Assembly: GCA_001898145.1 (NCBI GenBank)
Contig: MKSR01000019.1
Span: forward strand, 62,001 to 126,000
Length of the DNA stretch: 64,000 nt
Source of the DNA: Dyadobacter sp. 50-39
GTDB lineage: Bacteria; Bacteroidota; Bacteroidia; Cytophagales; Spirosomataceae
Reading direction: 5' to 3'
Below the pieces are notes generated by a model. The model saw nothing but the letters and a program-made list of their open reading frames with translations, was not told the origin of the DNA and made no database searches. Within the stretch, counting starts at the first letter, position 1. Each line of letters opens with the position of its first letter. Shown here piece by piece: positions 1-8,756 of this stretch. A program made the position numbers and the translations under genes.

Positions 1-866
1 AACCCGGAGACATTCGTTTCAAAAGTCTGCGCATCATACTGCGGCACCTTCGTTACCGGGTCGAGCGTCACGCCGCAGCGTGCGAGCAGGTGCTCATCAG
101 GCAGGTAACCTACCAGCAGGAATACGAAATCCGCCGGTAACCATTCCTGTTCGCCTGTTTCGAGGTTTTCGATCAGCAACCTTCCCGGTTCTATCGCACG
201 CGTCACCGAGTTGAAACGCGTATGGATCTTTCCTTCTTTCACCCGGTTTTTCACGTCGGGAACCAGCCAGTACTTCACTTTTGTGCGAAAATCAGCTTCC
301 TTGTGCACAATCGTAACCTTTGCATCATGGCGGTAAAGTTCCAGAGCAGCTTCCACCGAGGAGTTAGAGCCGCCTACAAGCACTACGTGCGTATAGGAGT
401 ATCTGAATGGCTCATCATAGTAATGCGAAACGTGCGGCAAGCCCTCTCCCGGCACATTCAGCATCCGCGGAACATCAAAATAGCCTGTTGCCAGGATGAC
501 GTTTTTGGAATGAAACACCTGACCGTCATTCGAATAGGTCAGAAAAGTGCCGTCTTCCTGCTTCTCCGTACGATCGACATCGACAAACAACCTGAAATTC
601 AAATGGTAATACCCCGCAACCTTGCGGTAGTACTGCAAAGCCTCGTTCCGATTAGCCTTTACGTCGGAAATCGCGAACGGAATGCCGCCGATTTCGATAT
701 TTTCCGCCGTGGAGAAGAATTTCATCCTGCGCGGGTACCGGCGAATGGACTCGGTGAGGTTGCCTTTTTCAAGGATCAGGTAATCGAGACCGCTTTTCGC
801 CAGCTCGATACCCATTGCGAGGCCACAAGGGCCGCCGCCGATAATGATTGCGTCGTAAATGTGCAT
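1..866 (-). CDS. ypdA: YpdA-family FAD/NAD(P)H disulfide reductase (C-terminus cut by window edge)
   Basis: Read from the reverse strand, the protein starts MHIYDAIIIGGGPCGLAMG, an N-terminal FAD-binding Rossmann loop. Cys14 in the GGGPCG loop is the position used by YpdA (Bdr) bacillithiol-disulfide reductases. A second dinucleotide fold follows at LVGGSNSSVEAALEL, and the conserved LLVGYLPD segment near the end binds FAD in thioredoxin-reductase relatives. The family reduces oxidised bacillithiol with NADPH in the cytoplasm; that role here is inferred from family membership. The ATG at 866 is the natural start. About 288 residues are visible and the stop lies beyond base 1. It is transcribed divergently from the pab genes. 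A generic thioredoxin-reductase-like enzyme is the alternative. Confidence 0.85.
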   Translation of the reverse strand, partial: MHIYDAIIIGGGPCGLAMGIELAKSGLDYLILEKGNLTESIRRYPRRMKFFSTAENIEIGGIPFAISDVKANRNEALQYYRKVAGYYHLNFRLFVDVDRTEKQEDGTFLTYSNDGQVFHSKNVILATGYFDVPRMLNVPGEGLPHVSHYYDEPFRYSYTHVVLVGGSNSSVEAALELYRHDAKVTIVHKEADFRTKVKYWLVPDVKNRVKEGKIHTRFNSVTRAIEPGRLLIENLETGEQEWLPADFVFLLVGYLPDEHLLARCGVTLDPVTKVPQYDAQTFETNVSG

Positions 867-930
867 TGTATAGGCTGACGGCCCATTTGCTCGCGGCCGC
901 CACTGGTCTTTTAACCCCCTAATTTAGCTA

Positions 931-1998
931 TTGGTTTCTGAACTTTGTAAATTAGCTCAATGTTCAAAAGGTCTGGTAATACTACATTTTAGCTTGGAAA
1001 ACGCGGCCGGGGACTTTACGGTGAAACTGAATGAATGGGGCAAAGCGAAAACCCCGTTCTTTTTTTTGGTGGACTACCAATTCCAAAAACCACTGGCCTG
1101 GAAGCTTGAAGACGTCGATCCGGCAGAGATCCTGTTCAACCTGAACGGTTTCACCAATGACCATGGGGCTTTATCCAGTGATCTGCCGGAGCATATTCAG
1201 TTCGACAAACACCCGCTCCCGTTCGAGGCCTATCATCCCAAGTTCAAGTGTGTATTGAACCATCTGAATGCAGGTAACTCATTCCTGGTGAATCTTTCGG
1301 TGCCTACGCCGATCAATACCAATCTGACATTGGACCAGATATTCCGTCACAGCGAAGCGCCTTACCGCTTGCTGTTTCAAAACCGGTTCGTGTGTTTTTC
1401 ACCCGAAATTTTCGTGCGCATTCAGGGAAACCGTATCGCCTCATTCCCAATGAAAGGGACCATCGATGCCTCGGTACCCAATGCGGAACAGGTGATATTG
1501 TCGGACTATAAGGAGGCCGCCGAGCATGCTACCATTGTGGATTTGATCAGAAACGACATTAGTATGGTGGCAGAAAAAGTTTGGGTAGAGCGTTACCGCT
1601 ATATCGACCGCATTCAGGCTTCGGACAAAACCTTATTGCAGGTAAGCTCCGAAATAGCAGGTATACTTCCCGCGGGTTTCGATGGTCAATATGGTGATCT
1701 CTTGAAAAAACTGTTACCCGCAGGTTCCATAAGCGGTGCGCCGAAACCACGTACGCTGGAAATCATTGAAGAGGCCGAGGAATATAATCGTGGTTATTAC
1801 ACCGGCGTCATGGGTTATTTCGATGGAGTGAACTTTGAAAGCGCCGTGATGATCCGGTTTATCGAGCAGCAGGACAATGAATTGGTATTCAAAAGCGGTG
1901 GCGGTATTACGGCATTAAGCAATGCAAAAAGTGAATATCAGGAAGTAATCGATAAAGTTTATCTCCCATTTAGCCACACCCCGCATGCTGTGCTTTGA
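931..1998 (+). CDS. pabB: Aminodeoxychorismate synthase component I (PabB-like)
   Basis: This chorismate-binding enzyme joins ammonia from a PabA-type glutaminase to chorismate, giving 4-amino-4-deoxychorismate for folate. Family signatures are FPMKGTI near residue 172, the LIRNDI segment and the GSISGAPK and GYYTGVMGY motifs in the C-terminal half. The length of about 355 residues fits a stand-alone PabB lacking the N-terminal glutaminase domain. The start is uncertain: 931 is a TTG, a promoter-like GAACTTTG sits at 940-947 just after it, and the first well-placed alternative is GTG at 1021 behind a GGGGA stretch. It overlaps the next gene by 14 bases, so translation is probably coupled. Anthranilate synthase component I is the alternative, but the class IV lyase next door favours the folate branch. 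Confidence 0.88.
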   Translation: MVSELCKLAQCSKGLVILHFSLENAAGDFTVKLNEWGKAKTPFFFLVDYQFQKPLAWKLEDVDPAEILFNLNGFTNDHGALSSDLPEHIQFDKHPLPFEAYHPKFKCVLNHLNAGNSFLVNLSVPTPINTNLTLDQIFRHSEAPYRLLFQNRFVCFSPEIFVRIQGNRIASFPMKGTIDASVPNAEQVILSDYKEAAEHATIVDLIRNDISMVAEKVWVERYRYIDRIQASDKTLLQVSSEIAGILPAGFDGQYGDLLKKLLPAGSISGAPKPRTLEIIEEAEEYNRGYYTGVMGYFDGVNFESAVMIRFIEQQDNELVFKSGGGITALSNAKSEYQEVIDKVYLPFSHTPHAVL

Positions 1999-2578
1999 AA
2001 CGATCTGCGTCGAGAACCGGCAGTTTAAAAATCTCTCTTACCACGAAGCCCGGCTGAACAAAACGCGCCGCGAATTATGGGGCTACGATGATAACTGGGA
2101 TTTAGCCAGGCTACTCGAAATTCCCGACACCGTGGACGACCGCATCCATAAATGCCGTGTGGCTTACAATTTGAATATTGATAACATCAGATGGGAACCT
2201 TACGCGCATCGTGACATCCGTAAAATCCGGAGGGTTTACCATGACGAGATCGACTACCGCTATAAATACGACAATCGCGAAGGCCTGAATGCGCTTTTCG
2301 CACAGCGCGGGGATGCCGACGAGATACTGATCATCAAAAATGGGTTGGTCACCGATTCCAATTTTTGCAATGTAGCGTTCTTCAATGGCGACCGCTGGCT
2401 CACGCCGGCGAACCCGTTGCTTCCTGGGACTCAGCGTGCTTTCCTGCTCGACGAAGGCATGGTCGAACCCGCCGAGATCCGCGAAAGCGATATGACAAAG
2501 TTCAGCCGGATACGGCTTTTCAATGCCATGGTCGACTGGGCGCATGCCCCCGAGCTCGATGTTTCGTTGATTGCTTGA
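1985..2578 (+). CDS. pabC: Class IV aminotransferase, probable aminodeoxychorismate lyase
   Basis: A small (197-residue) fold-type IV PLP enzyme. The probable Schiff-base lysine lies in the YRYKYDNR stretch near residue 93, and the cofactor-binding turn LVTDSNFCNVAFF lies near residue 121. PabC releases pyruvate from aminodeoxychorismate to give 4-aminobenzoate. That substrate is inferred from the 14-base overlap with pabB; class IV enzymes are also used for branched-chain and D-amino acids. It is shorter than E. coli PabC (about 270) but typical of compact Bacteroidota versions. The ATG lies inside the end of pabB. No pabA glutaminase is seen in the window. priA follows 42 bases downstream. 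Confidence 0.8.
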   Translation: MLCFETICVENRQFKNLSYHEARLNKTRRELWGYDDNWDLARLLEIPDTVDDRIHKCRVAYNLNIDNIRWEPYAHRDIRKIRRVYHDEIDYRYKYDNREGLNALFAQRGDADEILIIKNGLVTDSNFCNVAFFNGDRWLTPANPLLPGTQRAFLLDEGMVEPAEIRESDMTKFSRIRLFNAMVDWAHAPELDVSLIA

Positions 2579-2620
2579 CCACAAATTGCGAACTTGCCGC
2601 CGAATTAAAGAATTGAACCA

Positions 2621-5116
2621 ATGACCTCCTTATTCGAGGAAGAAATCACCCTTTTTGCCGATCTGATCCTTCCGGTGCCCATCCCAAACCTGTTTACATA
2701 CCGGGTACCAAGGGAAATGGCGTCGCAGATCAAGGTAGGAGCGCGGGTAATCGTGCAGTTTGGTCAGAAAAGGGTCATAACAGCCGTAGTAGCGCAGCTG
2801 CATTCCAATCCGCCTGTGAAATACCAGGCCAAATACATTCTGGAATTGCTCGACGAGCAGCCGATCGTCACCCAAAAGCAGCTCGAACTTTTTGCCTGGG
2901 TGGCCGAGTATTACCTCTGCAACATCGGCGAGGTCATGAATGTGGCCTTGCCGGCTGGATTGAAGATTACAAGCCAGTCACGCATTCAGCTCAATCCGGA
3001 ATTTGAACACGAAGATCTGCTCACGGACCAGGAGCACCTTGTTGTTGAAGAAATCAGGAAGCACCAGACGCTCTCTTACGAAGAAGTTGAACGGCTCCTG
3101 CAAAAATCGAATATAACTTCCATTATCAAGTCGCTGGTTGGGAAACGGGCGGTGATTCTGTATGAGGAGGTGAAGGAGCGCTATAAGCCGAAAGTCGCGA
3201 AAAAAATCAGGCTGACGGCCGCTTACACAACCAGCGAGGCACTTTCCAAACTGGCCGCCGACCTCGACAAAACGCCGAAACAGCAGGAAATCCTTTTGAG
3301 ATACCTCAGTTTCATTCCCGTTTACAACAACCCGGATTTGAATTACAAAGGCCTGGATAAATCCATATTCAGCCAGGACGATACCATTTCGGATGCTTCG
3401 TTGAACACGCTTATCAAGAAAGGCATTTTCGAGCAGTTCGAAATATTTGTGTCCCGCTTTGATGACATCCCCACCGGCAATATGGGCACTATTACGCTCA
3501 CCGAAACCCAGAAGGAAGCTTCGCGGCAAATCCACGAGCTTTTTGCGGAAAAGGAAGTAGTGTTGCTGCACGGTATCACAGGCTCCGGTAAAACCGAGGT
3601 TTATATTGAACTCATCAAACAGGCGCTGGAAAGCGGCACCCAGGTCCTGTTCCTGCTGCCTGAAATTGCATTGACCACGCAAATAGTCGTGCGGCTCCGC
3701 AAAGTGTTCGGCGATGTGATGGGCATTTACCATTCCAAATTTTCCGACAATGAGCGCGTCGAGGTTTGGAAAGGCATTCTGGACGGCAAATTTCAGTTTG
3801 TAGTCGGTGTCCGATCGGCCATTTTCCTGCCGTTCGATAACCTGGGTCTAATCATTGTCGACGAGGAACATGAAACTTCCTACAAGCAGCACGACCCGGC
3901 CCCGCGCTACAATGCACGGGATGTGGCCGTGATTATGTCGTACATGCACAAGGGCAAAACGCTGCTCGGTTCGGCGACGCCATCGCTGGAAAGCTATTTC
4001 CATGCGCAAAGCGGCCGGTATGGGTTTGTGCAAATGAAACAGCGGTACGGCAATGCCGCATTGCCTCGTTTCGAGCTGATCGACACCAAGAAGGAAAAGC
4101 GTCAGAAGCAGATGAAGAACGAGTTTTCTTCGGTACTGCTTAGTCATTTGGAATACAATCTCAAAAACAAAGAGCAAACCATTCTCTTCCAGAACCGCCG
4201 GGGCTACTCGCCCTACCTGCAATGCGAGGAATGCAACTGGATTTCGGAATGCGCCAATTGCGACGTGAGCCTTACCTATCACATGAAAGCCCGCGAGCTG
4301 CGCTGCCACTACTGCGGGCACAAGGAAGAAGTGCCGCGTACCTGCCCGCACTGCGGTTCACCCAAAGTGAAAACAATGGGGTATGGAACGGAGAAGATCG
4401 AAGAGGAAATTAATGTGATGTACCCCGAAGCACGCGTGCAGCGCATGGACCTCGACACGACGCGCGCCAAAAATGCCTACCAGCAGATTATTTCGGATTT
4501 CGAAGAAGGCGGTATCGATATACTGGTAGGCACCCAGATGGTCAGCAAAGGCCTGGATTTCGATAATGTGAGCGTCGTGGGTATTTTCGATGCCGACCGC
4601 ATTATCCATTTCCCCGAATTCCGTGCTTCGGAACGCGCATTTCAGATGCTTACGCAGGTGAGCGGGCGAGCAGGGAGGCGGGCGGAAAAGCCCGGAAAGG
4701 TGCTCATCCAGACCGCCAATCCGTCGCAGCCCTTGCTGGAAAAGATCATCAATAACGACTATGAGGGCATGTATGAGGCCGAAATCGCGGAGCGTGAGAA
4801 GTTTAGCTATCCACCGTTTACCAGGCTCATTAAGGTAACCGTAAAGCATACTGATGAGGCAACCGCCCATCGCGCCGCGAAAGTATTGGCCGAAAAACTC
4901 ACCGCACATTTGGGCGCCAGCAGGGTTCTGGGCCCGCAGCCGCCGCTGGTCGAAAGAGTAAGAAATCAGTTTTTGTTCGATATTCTCATCAAACTTGAAC
5001 GAGAAAAGATTAATTTTAAGGCGGCAAAGTCATTTATACAGGAAAAAGTAATTGACACTCTGACTGACAAGACGCTAAAAAGCATCCAGGTTGTGATCGA
5101 CGTGGACTGTTTATAA
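2621..5116 (+). CDS. priA: Primosomal protein N' (replication restart helicase PriA)
   Basis: PriA recognises stalled or collapsed forks and reloads the replicative helicase. The 831-residue protein has an N-terminal DNA-binding domain (about 1-110), a superfamily 2 helicase core with Walker A GITGSGKT at 318-325 and Walker B DEEH at 414-417, and paired-cysteine zinc motifs between about 533 and 590 (CEEC, CANC, CHYC, CPHC). Helicase motifs VSKGLDFDNV and QVSGRAGR follow. It is slightly longer than the E. coli protein (732), mainly through an insert around residues 130-290 typical of Bacteroidota. The ATG at 2621 gives a full-length N-terminus. It is probably cotranscribed with pabB-pabC. Confidence 0.97.
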   Translation: MTSLFEEEITLFADLILPVPIPNLFTYRVPREMASQIKVGARVIVQFGQKRVITAVVAQLHSNPPVKYQAKYILELLDEQPIVTQKQLELFAWVAEYYLCNIGEVMNVALPAGLKITSQSRIQLNPEFEHEDLLTDQEHLVVEEIRKHQTLSYEEVERLLQKSNITSIIKSLVGKRAVILYEEVKERYKPKVAKKIRLTAAYTTSEALSKLAADLDKTPKQQEILLRYLSFIPVYNNPDLNYKGLDKSIFSQDDTISDASLNTLIKKGIFEQFEIFVSRFDDIPTGNMGTITLTETQKEASRQIHELFAEKEVVLLHGITGSGKTEVYIELIKQALESGTQVLFLLPEIALTTQIVVRLRKVFGDVMGIYHSKFSDNERVEVWKGILDGKFQFVVGVRSAIFLPFDNLGLIIVDEEHETSYKQHDPAPRYNARDVAVIMSYMHKGKTLLGSATPSLESYFHAQSGRYGFVQMKQRYGNAALPRFELIDTKKEKRQKQMKNEFSSVLLSHLEYNLKNKEQTILFQNRRGYSPYLQCEECNWISECANCDVSLTYHMKARELRCHYCGHKEEVPRTCPHCGSPKVKTMGYGTEKIEEEINVMYPEARVQRMDLDTTRAKNAYQQIISDFEEGGIDILVGTQMVSKGLDFDNVSVVGIFDADRIIHFPEFRASERAFQMLTQVSGRAGRRAEKPGKVLIQTANPSQPLLEKIINNDYEGMYEAEIAEREKFSYPPFTRLIKVTVKHTDEATAHRAAKVLAEKLTAHLGASRVLGPQPPLVERVRNQFLFDILIKLEREKINFKAAKSFIQEKVIDTLTDKTLKSIQVVIDVDCL

Positions 5117-5143
5117 AAACATCATTTACTGCACATTAACTTT

Positions 5144-6583
5144 ATGTCTTCCAAAAAAACCAGAATTGTTGCAACCGTAGGCCCCGCTTCGGAATCGAAA
5201 GAAACATTATATGCATTGGCCAAAGCAGGAGTGAACGTGTTTCGTCTCAACTTCTCCCACGGCACCCACGCCGACCACCTGCAAAGACTTACCAACATCC
5301 GTGAGATCAACGAAGAGCATGGCCTTAACCTGGCTATTCTTCAGGATTTGCAGGGACCTAAAATCCGTATCGGCCTTGTGGCTGAGAAAGATGGCGTTCT
5401 GATCGAATCCGGTAAGAAACTGATCCTCTCCAACACCGAAGTGCTGGGTACTGCCGAGAAAGTGAGCACGCCTTACGATGGAATGTACAATGATGTGAAA
5501 ATCGGCGACCGCGTGTTGATGGATGATGGCAAACTGGAAGTACTGGTTACCGGTATCGATGGTACGGACGTAATCACGGAAGTGATTTATGGCGGTTACC
5601 TGAAATCCAAAAAAGGCGTTAACCTGCCCAACACCAAGGTGTCGATGCCTTCGGTGACACAAAAAGACTGGGAAGATCTGGATTTCGGTCTCGAAAACAA
5701 TGTGGAATGGATCGCTCTGTCGTTCGTACGCACGGCCGAAGAAATCCTGAAAGTGAAAGAATATATAACCAACAAAGGCAAACTTGCCCGCGTGGTAGCG
5801 AAAATCGAGAAACCTGAGGCAATCCTCAACATCGACGAGATCATTGAAGCGACCGACGCGATCATGGTAGCGCGTGGCGACCTCGGGGTAGAACTTCCTG
5901 CGGAAGAAGTTCCGATGATTCAGAAAATGATCGTTGAAAAATGTAACCGTGCAGGCAAGCCCGTTATTGTGGCTACACAAATGCTGGAATCCATGATCGA
6001 AAGTCCACGCGCTACCCGCGCCGAGCTGAACGACGTGGCGAACTCGGTACTGGACGGCGCCGACGCGGTAATGCTTTCGGCTGAAACTGCATCCGGTAAA
6101 TACCCGATCCTGGCCGTAGAAAGCATGACCAACACGATTCTGAAGGTGGAAGCGAACAGCAAGACCATCTATTTCAAACACCACGCGGCCGTCAACGACA
6201 GCCCGGGTGCCTATAAACTGAACGACAACGTGGTGATGAGCGCCTGCCGTCTCGCACGCGATACGCAGGCTGCTGCGATCATCGGCATCACACGTTCGGG
6301 CTACACCTCTTTCCGCTTGTCGCACCACCGTCCAAAGGCGAACCTGCTGATCTTCACATCGAATAAAATGCTGATGAACCAGCTCGCGTTGTTCTGGGGT
6401 ACCAAGGTATTCTATTACGATCGCGACCAGGGCGTTTCTACCGACGACCTCATCGAGGACATCAAAAGCTTCCTCGTTGAAAAAGGAGAGTTGCAGAAGG
6501 GCGACGTGTTCATCAACACACTGAGCATGCCGGTTTCAAGACAGCGCAAGACGAACACGGTAAAATTGAGCGTGGTGGAGTAG
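5144..6583 (+). CDS. pyk: Pyruvate kinase
   Basis: Catalyses phosphoenolpyruvate plus ADP to pyruvate plus ATP, the last step of glycolysis. The 479-residue length is normal for bacterial type I or II enzymes. It starts with KTRIVATVGPASE, then VFRLNFSHG, the substrate-binding LQDLQGPKIRIG, the active-site segment ARVVAKIEKPEAI and IMVARGDLGVELP, and ends in the regulatory C-terminal domain. It begins 27 bases after priA and is followed by a strong terminator, so it closes this gene group. Codon use looks more constrained than in its neighbours, as expected for a highly expressed enzyme; I judged this by eye only. Confidence 0.98.
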   Translation: MSSKKTRIVATVGPASESKETLYALAKAGVNVFRLNFSHGTHADHLQRLTNIREINEEHGLNLAILQDLQGPKIRIGLVAEKDGVLIESGKKLILSNTEVLGTAEKVSTPYDGMYNDVKIGDRVLMDDGKLEVLVTGIDGTDVITEVIYGGYLKSKKGVNLPNTKVSMPSVTQKDWEDLDFGLENNVEWIALSFVRTAEEILKVKEYITNKGKLARVVAKIEKPEAILNIDEIIEATDAIMVARGDLGVELPAEEVPMIQKMIVEKCNRAGKPVIVATQMLESMIESPRATRAELNDVANSVLDGADAVMLSAETASGKYPILAVESMTNTILKVEANSKTIYFKHHAAVNDSPGAYKLNDNVVMSACRLARDTQAAAIIGITRSGYTSFRLSHHRPKANLLIFTSNKMLMNQLALFWGTKVFYYDRDQGVSTDDLIEDIKSFLVEKGELQKGDVFINTLSMPVSRQRKTNTVKLSVVE

Positions 6584-6601
6584 TCCATTGTAATACTCGA
6601 T

Positions 6602-6640
6602 AAAAAAGCGGCGGAAGCACATTCCGTCGCTTTTTTTGTT
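6602..6640 (+). terminator. Intrinsic terminator after pyk
   Basis: A 9-bp stem GCGGCGGAA / TTCCGTCGC with one G-T wobble and a 5-base loop is preceded by an A-run and followed by seven Ts. It lies 20 bases after the pyk stop codon and separates pyk from the BlaI promoter. Confidence 0.9.
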
Positions 6641-6653
6641 GATTTTTTGCAAT

Positions 6654-6698
6654 AACTAATAAAATAGTTTTGAAACTAATATAATAGTCATATCTTTG
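6654..6698 (+). promoter_or_regulatory. Promoter with two tandem operator-like palindromes upstream of the BlaI-type repressor gene
   Basis: The Bacteroidota promoter is clear: TTG at 6670-6672, an 18-base spacer and a perfect -7 box TATCTTTG at 6691-6698. Two near-identical 14-base palindromes, ACTAATAAAATAGT (6655-6668) and ACTAATATAATAGT (6675-6688), share the ACTA-N6-TAGT form and repeat at exactly 20 bases, about two helical turns. They flank the -33 TTG, and the second ends two bases before the -7 box. BlaI/MecI repressors bind short dyads of this kind in their own promoters. Autorepression is therefore a strong inference. Confidence 0.8.
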
Positions 6699-6739
6699 AA
6701 TCACCCATTACTTATAACCTATTTTAAAGAAGTAACATT

Positions 6740-7114
6740 ATGGAAATCCGTAACCTTACGCGGGCTGAGGAGGAAGTCATGAGAATTCTCTGGCAACTGA
6801 AAAAAGCATTTGTAAAAGATATCCTGGCCGAAATGCCGGAACCTAAACCGGCTTATAACACAGTGTCGACGATCATCCGCATTCTCGAAAAGAAAGAGGT
6901 GGTAGGCTACAATGCCTACGGAAAGACGCACGAATATTATCCCCTGATCTCGGAAGAAGAATATAAGCGCCACGAGATGAAGCAGCTGATGGTCAACTAT
7001 TTCGACAATTCGCTGCCGAACCTGGTTTCCTTTTTTGTAAAGGATAATGATCTGAACACCAAAGACCTGGACGAGATCATGAAGCTGATCAATCAACATA
7101 AAAACGAACAGTAA
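6740..7114 (+). CDS. BlaI/MecI/CopY-family winged-helix repressor
   Basis: The 124 residues match the usual BlaI length. The N-terminal winged helix is visible (LTRAEEEVMRILWQL, then PKPAYNTVSTIIRILEKKEVVGY as recognition helix and wing), followed by a C-terminal dimerisation region. In the classical system a membrane M56 protease senses a signal and triggers cleavage of the repressor. Here two such proteases follow, 13 bases downstream and then in tandem, so the three genes form one operon. The ATG at 6740 follows an AT-rich leader with no Shine-Dalgarno site. Its targets may include its own promoter. No beta-lactamase or penicillin-binding protein gene lies nearby, so antibiotic sensing cannot be claimed. 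Confidence 0.93.
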   Translation: MEIRNLTRAEEEVMRILWQLKKAFVKDILAEMPEPKPAYNTVSTIIRILEKKEVVGYNAYGKTHEYYPLISEEEYKRHEMKQLMVNYFDNSLPNLVSFFVKDNDLNTKDLDEIMKLINQHKNEQ

Positions 7115-7127
7115 ACGTCTGTTAGCC

Positions 7128-8732
7128 ATGGAAACTTTAATCTACATCGGCAAGGTTAGCCTCTACTGGGTGTTGCTGTACGGCTGTTACTGGCTGATGC
7201 TCCGGAAAAACACGTTCTTCCAATGGAACCGCTGGTACCTGATCGGCTCGCTGCTCGTCGCATTTGTATTGCCCGAGATCATCTACCCCGCTTCCGCGCC
7301 TGAACTGCCGGTGATATACGAAGTAAATGCTTCTACTTTCGCGGTGATCAAGGCGAAGCCGGAAGAACCGCAAGCCTGGACGTGGCTGCAAATCCTGACC
7401 TGCGCCTACCTGGTGGGACTGGCCGTAGCCGCCACCCAGTTGGCCCGGAACATCGCCCAGCTGGTGAAATACCTGCGGTCTGGCGAGCTTGTGGAACTGG
7501 ACGATTGCAATGTAATACTGATCGATTCCAATCAGGTAGGTTCTTTTTCATTCCTGAAATGGATCGTCATCAACCGCAACGACTATGAAAACCACTTCGA
7601 CGCCATCCTACGGCACGAAATGGTGCATACCCAGCAACGGCACAGCCTCGACATTCTTCTTATTGAAATCATACGGACCGTTTTCTGGTTCAATCCGGTG
7701 TTGCTGCTGTACAAGCGGTCGCTGCAGGAAATTCACGAGTACCTGGCCGATGCGCAAGCCCCGAACCGTGAGTATTATGCCCAATTCCTCGTCGCGTATG
7801 CGCTGAATGCGCCCGTCGCGTCGCTGACCAATCACTTTTTCAAACCATCTCAGTTAAAAAACCGTATTCAGATGATTTATAAGAATCGCACATCCAAATG
7901 GATGCTGGGCACCTACGTGGTAGCCGCAACGCTGATCGGAACCAGCGCATTGTTTGTCGCCGGCTGCGAGAGTCAGGTTTCAAAGGAAAATGATGCCCCG
8001 AAAACGGACGTCCGTACCGAAGGCTCTACGCCAATTTTCACGGTAGTGGAAGAGCAACCAGAGTTTCCCGGCGGTAATGAAGAAATGTTCAAGTTTCTGG
8101 GCCGAAAAATCAAGTACCCAACAGCCGCCTTCAAGGCTGATGTCCAGGGAAAAGTGTTCGTCAGTTTCGTGGTGAGCTCGGAGGGTGACATCAAGGATGT
8201 AACAGTTCTGAAAGGTATTGGCCACGGTTGTGACGAAGAAGCCGCCCGCGTGGTGTCAAGCTTCCCGAAATGGACTCCCGGGAAGCAGAATGGGAAAGCT
8301 GTGAACGTGAGATATACGATTCCTATCAACTTTGAGCTAGCAGAGGAAGGGGATGAGGCCACTACCCGGAAAGAGCCCACAGTTGCCGGTTTCAAAAAAT
8401 CAGTCGCCCAGACATTCAAAGCGCAGCCAGTTGCGCAACAGAGCAATAACGAGGTACCACTGCTTGCCGAAACTTTTGAGGGAAGAACCGACCTTACAGT
8501 AGGCGACCGGTCCGACAGCAAAATAGTTTTTCGCGACGCACCTGATCCAATTGCACTTGAAAATCAGCCGCTCTACATATTAGATGGCGAAATAATGGAG
8601 AGCGGCTTTGCACCAAATACCATCAAACCCAATACCATTAAGAGTGTAAGTGTGTTGAAAGGCCCGGATGCCTCGAAAATCTATGGCTCAAAAGGTGTGA
8701 ATGGTGTCGTTTCCATAGAAACCAAAAGGTAG
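7128..8732 (+). CDS. BlaR1-like M56 membrane metallopeptidase with TonB C-terminal domain and plug-like tail
   Basis: The N-terminal half is a BlaR1/MecR1 peptidase: membrane helices near 5-25, 35-55 and 85-107, zinc motif HEMVH at 163-167, the third ligand candidate in HEYLAD (Glu204), and a further helix near 258-280. The periplasmic part carries a TonB_C domain (about 302-405, PEFPGG start). The last 65 residues resemble a TonB-receptor plug segment (LYILDGE, then IKSVSVLKGPDASKIYGSKG). Such fusions are common in Bacteroidota, and their ligands are unknown. There is no penicillin-binding sensor domain. It lies between blaI and a paralogue, all same strand with short gaps, so it is the probable signal transducer for the repressor. 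Confidence 0.9.
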   Translation: METLIYIGKVSLYWVLLYGCYWLMLRKNTFFQWNRWYLIGSLLVAFVLPEIIYPASAPELPVIYEVNASTFAVIKAKPEEPQAWTWLQILTCAYLVGLAVAATQLARNIAQLVKYLRSGELVELDDCNVILIDSNQVGSFSFLKWIVINRNDYENHFDAILRHEMVHTQQRHSLDILLIEIIRTVFWFNPVLLLYKRSLQEIHEYLADAQAPNREYYAQFLVAYALNAPVASLTNHFFKPSQLKNRIQMIYKNRTSKWMLGTYVVAATLIGTSALFVAGCESQVSKENDAPKTDVRTEGSTPIFTVVEEQPEFPGGNEEMFKFLGRKIKYPTAAFKADVQGKVFVSFVVSSEGDIKDVTVLKGIGHGCDEEAARVVSSFPKWTPGKQNGKAVNVRYTIPINFELAEEGDEATTRKEPTVAGFKKSVAQTFKAQPVAQQSNNEVPLLAETFEGRTDLTVGDRSDSKIVFRDAPDPIALENQPLYILDGEIMESGFAPNTIKPNTIKSVSVLKGPDASKIYGSKGVNGVVSIETKR

Positions 8733-8756
8733 ATAACATTATATAACCTGTCCCGC

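Noticed and set aside
222-878. A 218-residue forward frame opposite the first gene
   Set aside because: It lies antisense to the YpdA-type reductase, whose FAD and NADPH motifs are clear. The forward frame has no recognisable domain.
5207-6328. A 373-residue reverse frame inside pyk
   Set aside because: It is the mirror of the pyruvate kinase coding strand, a known effect of codon bias, and shows no motif.
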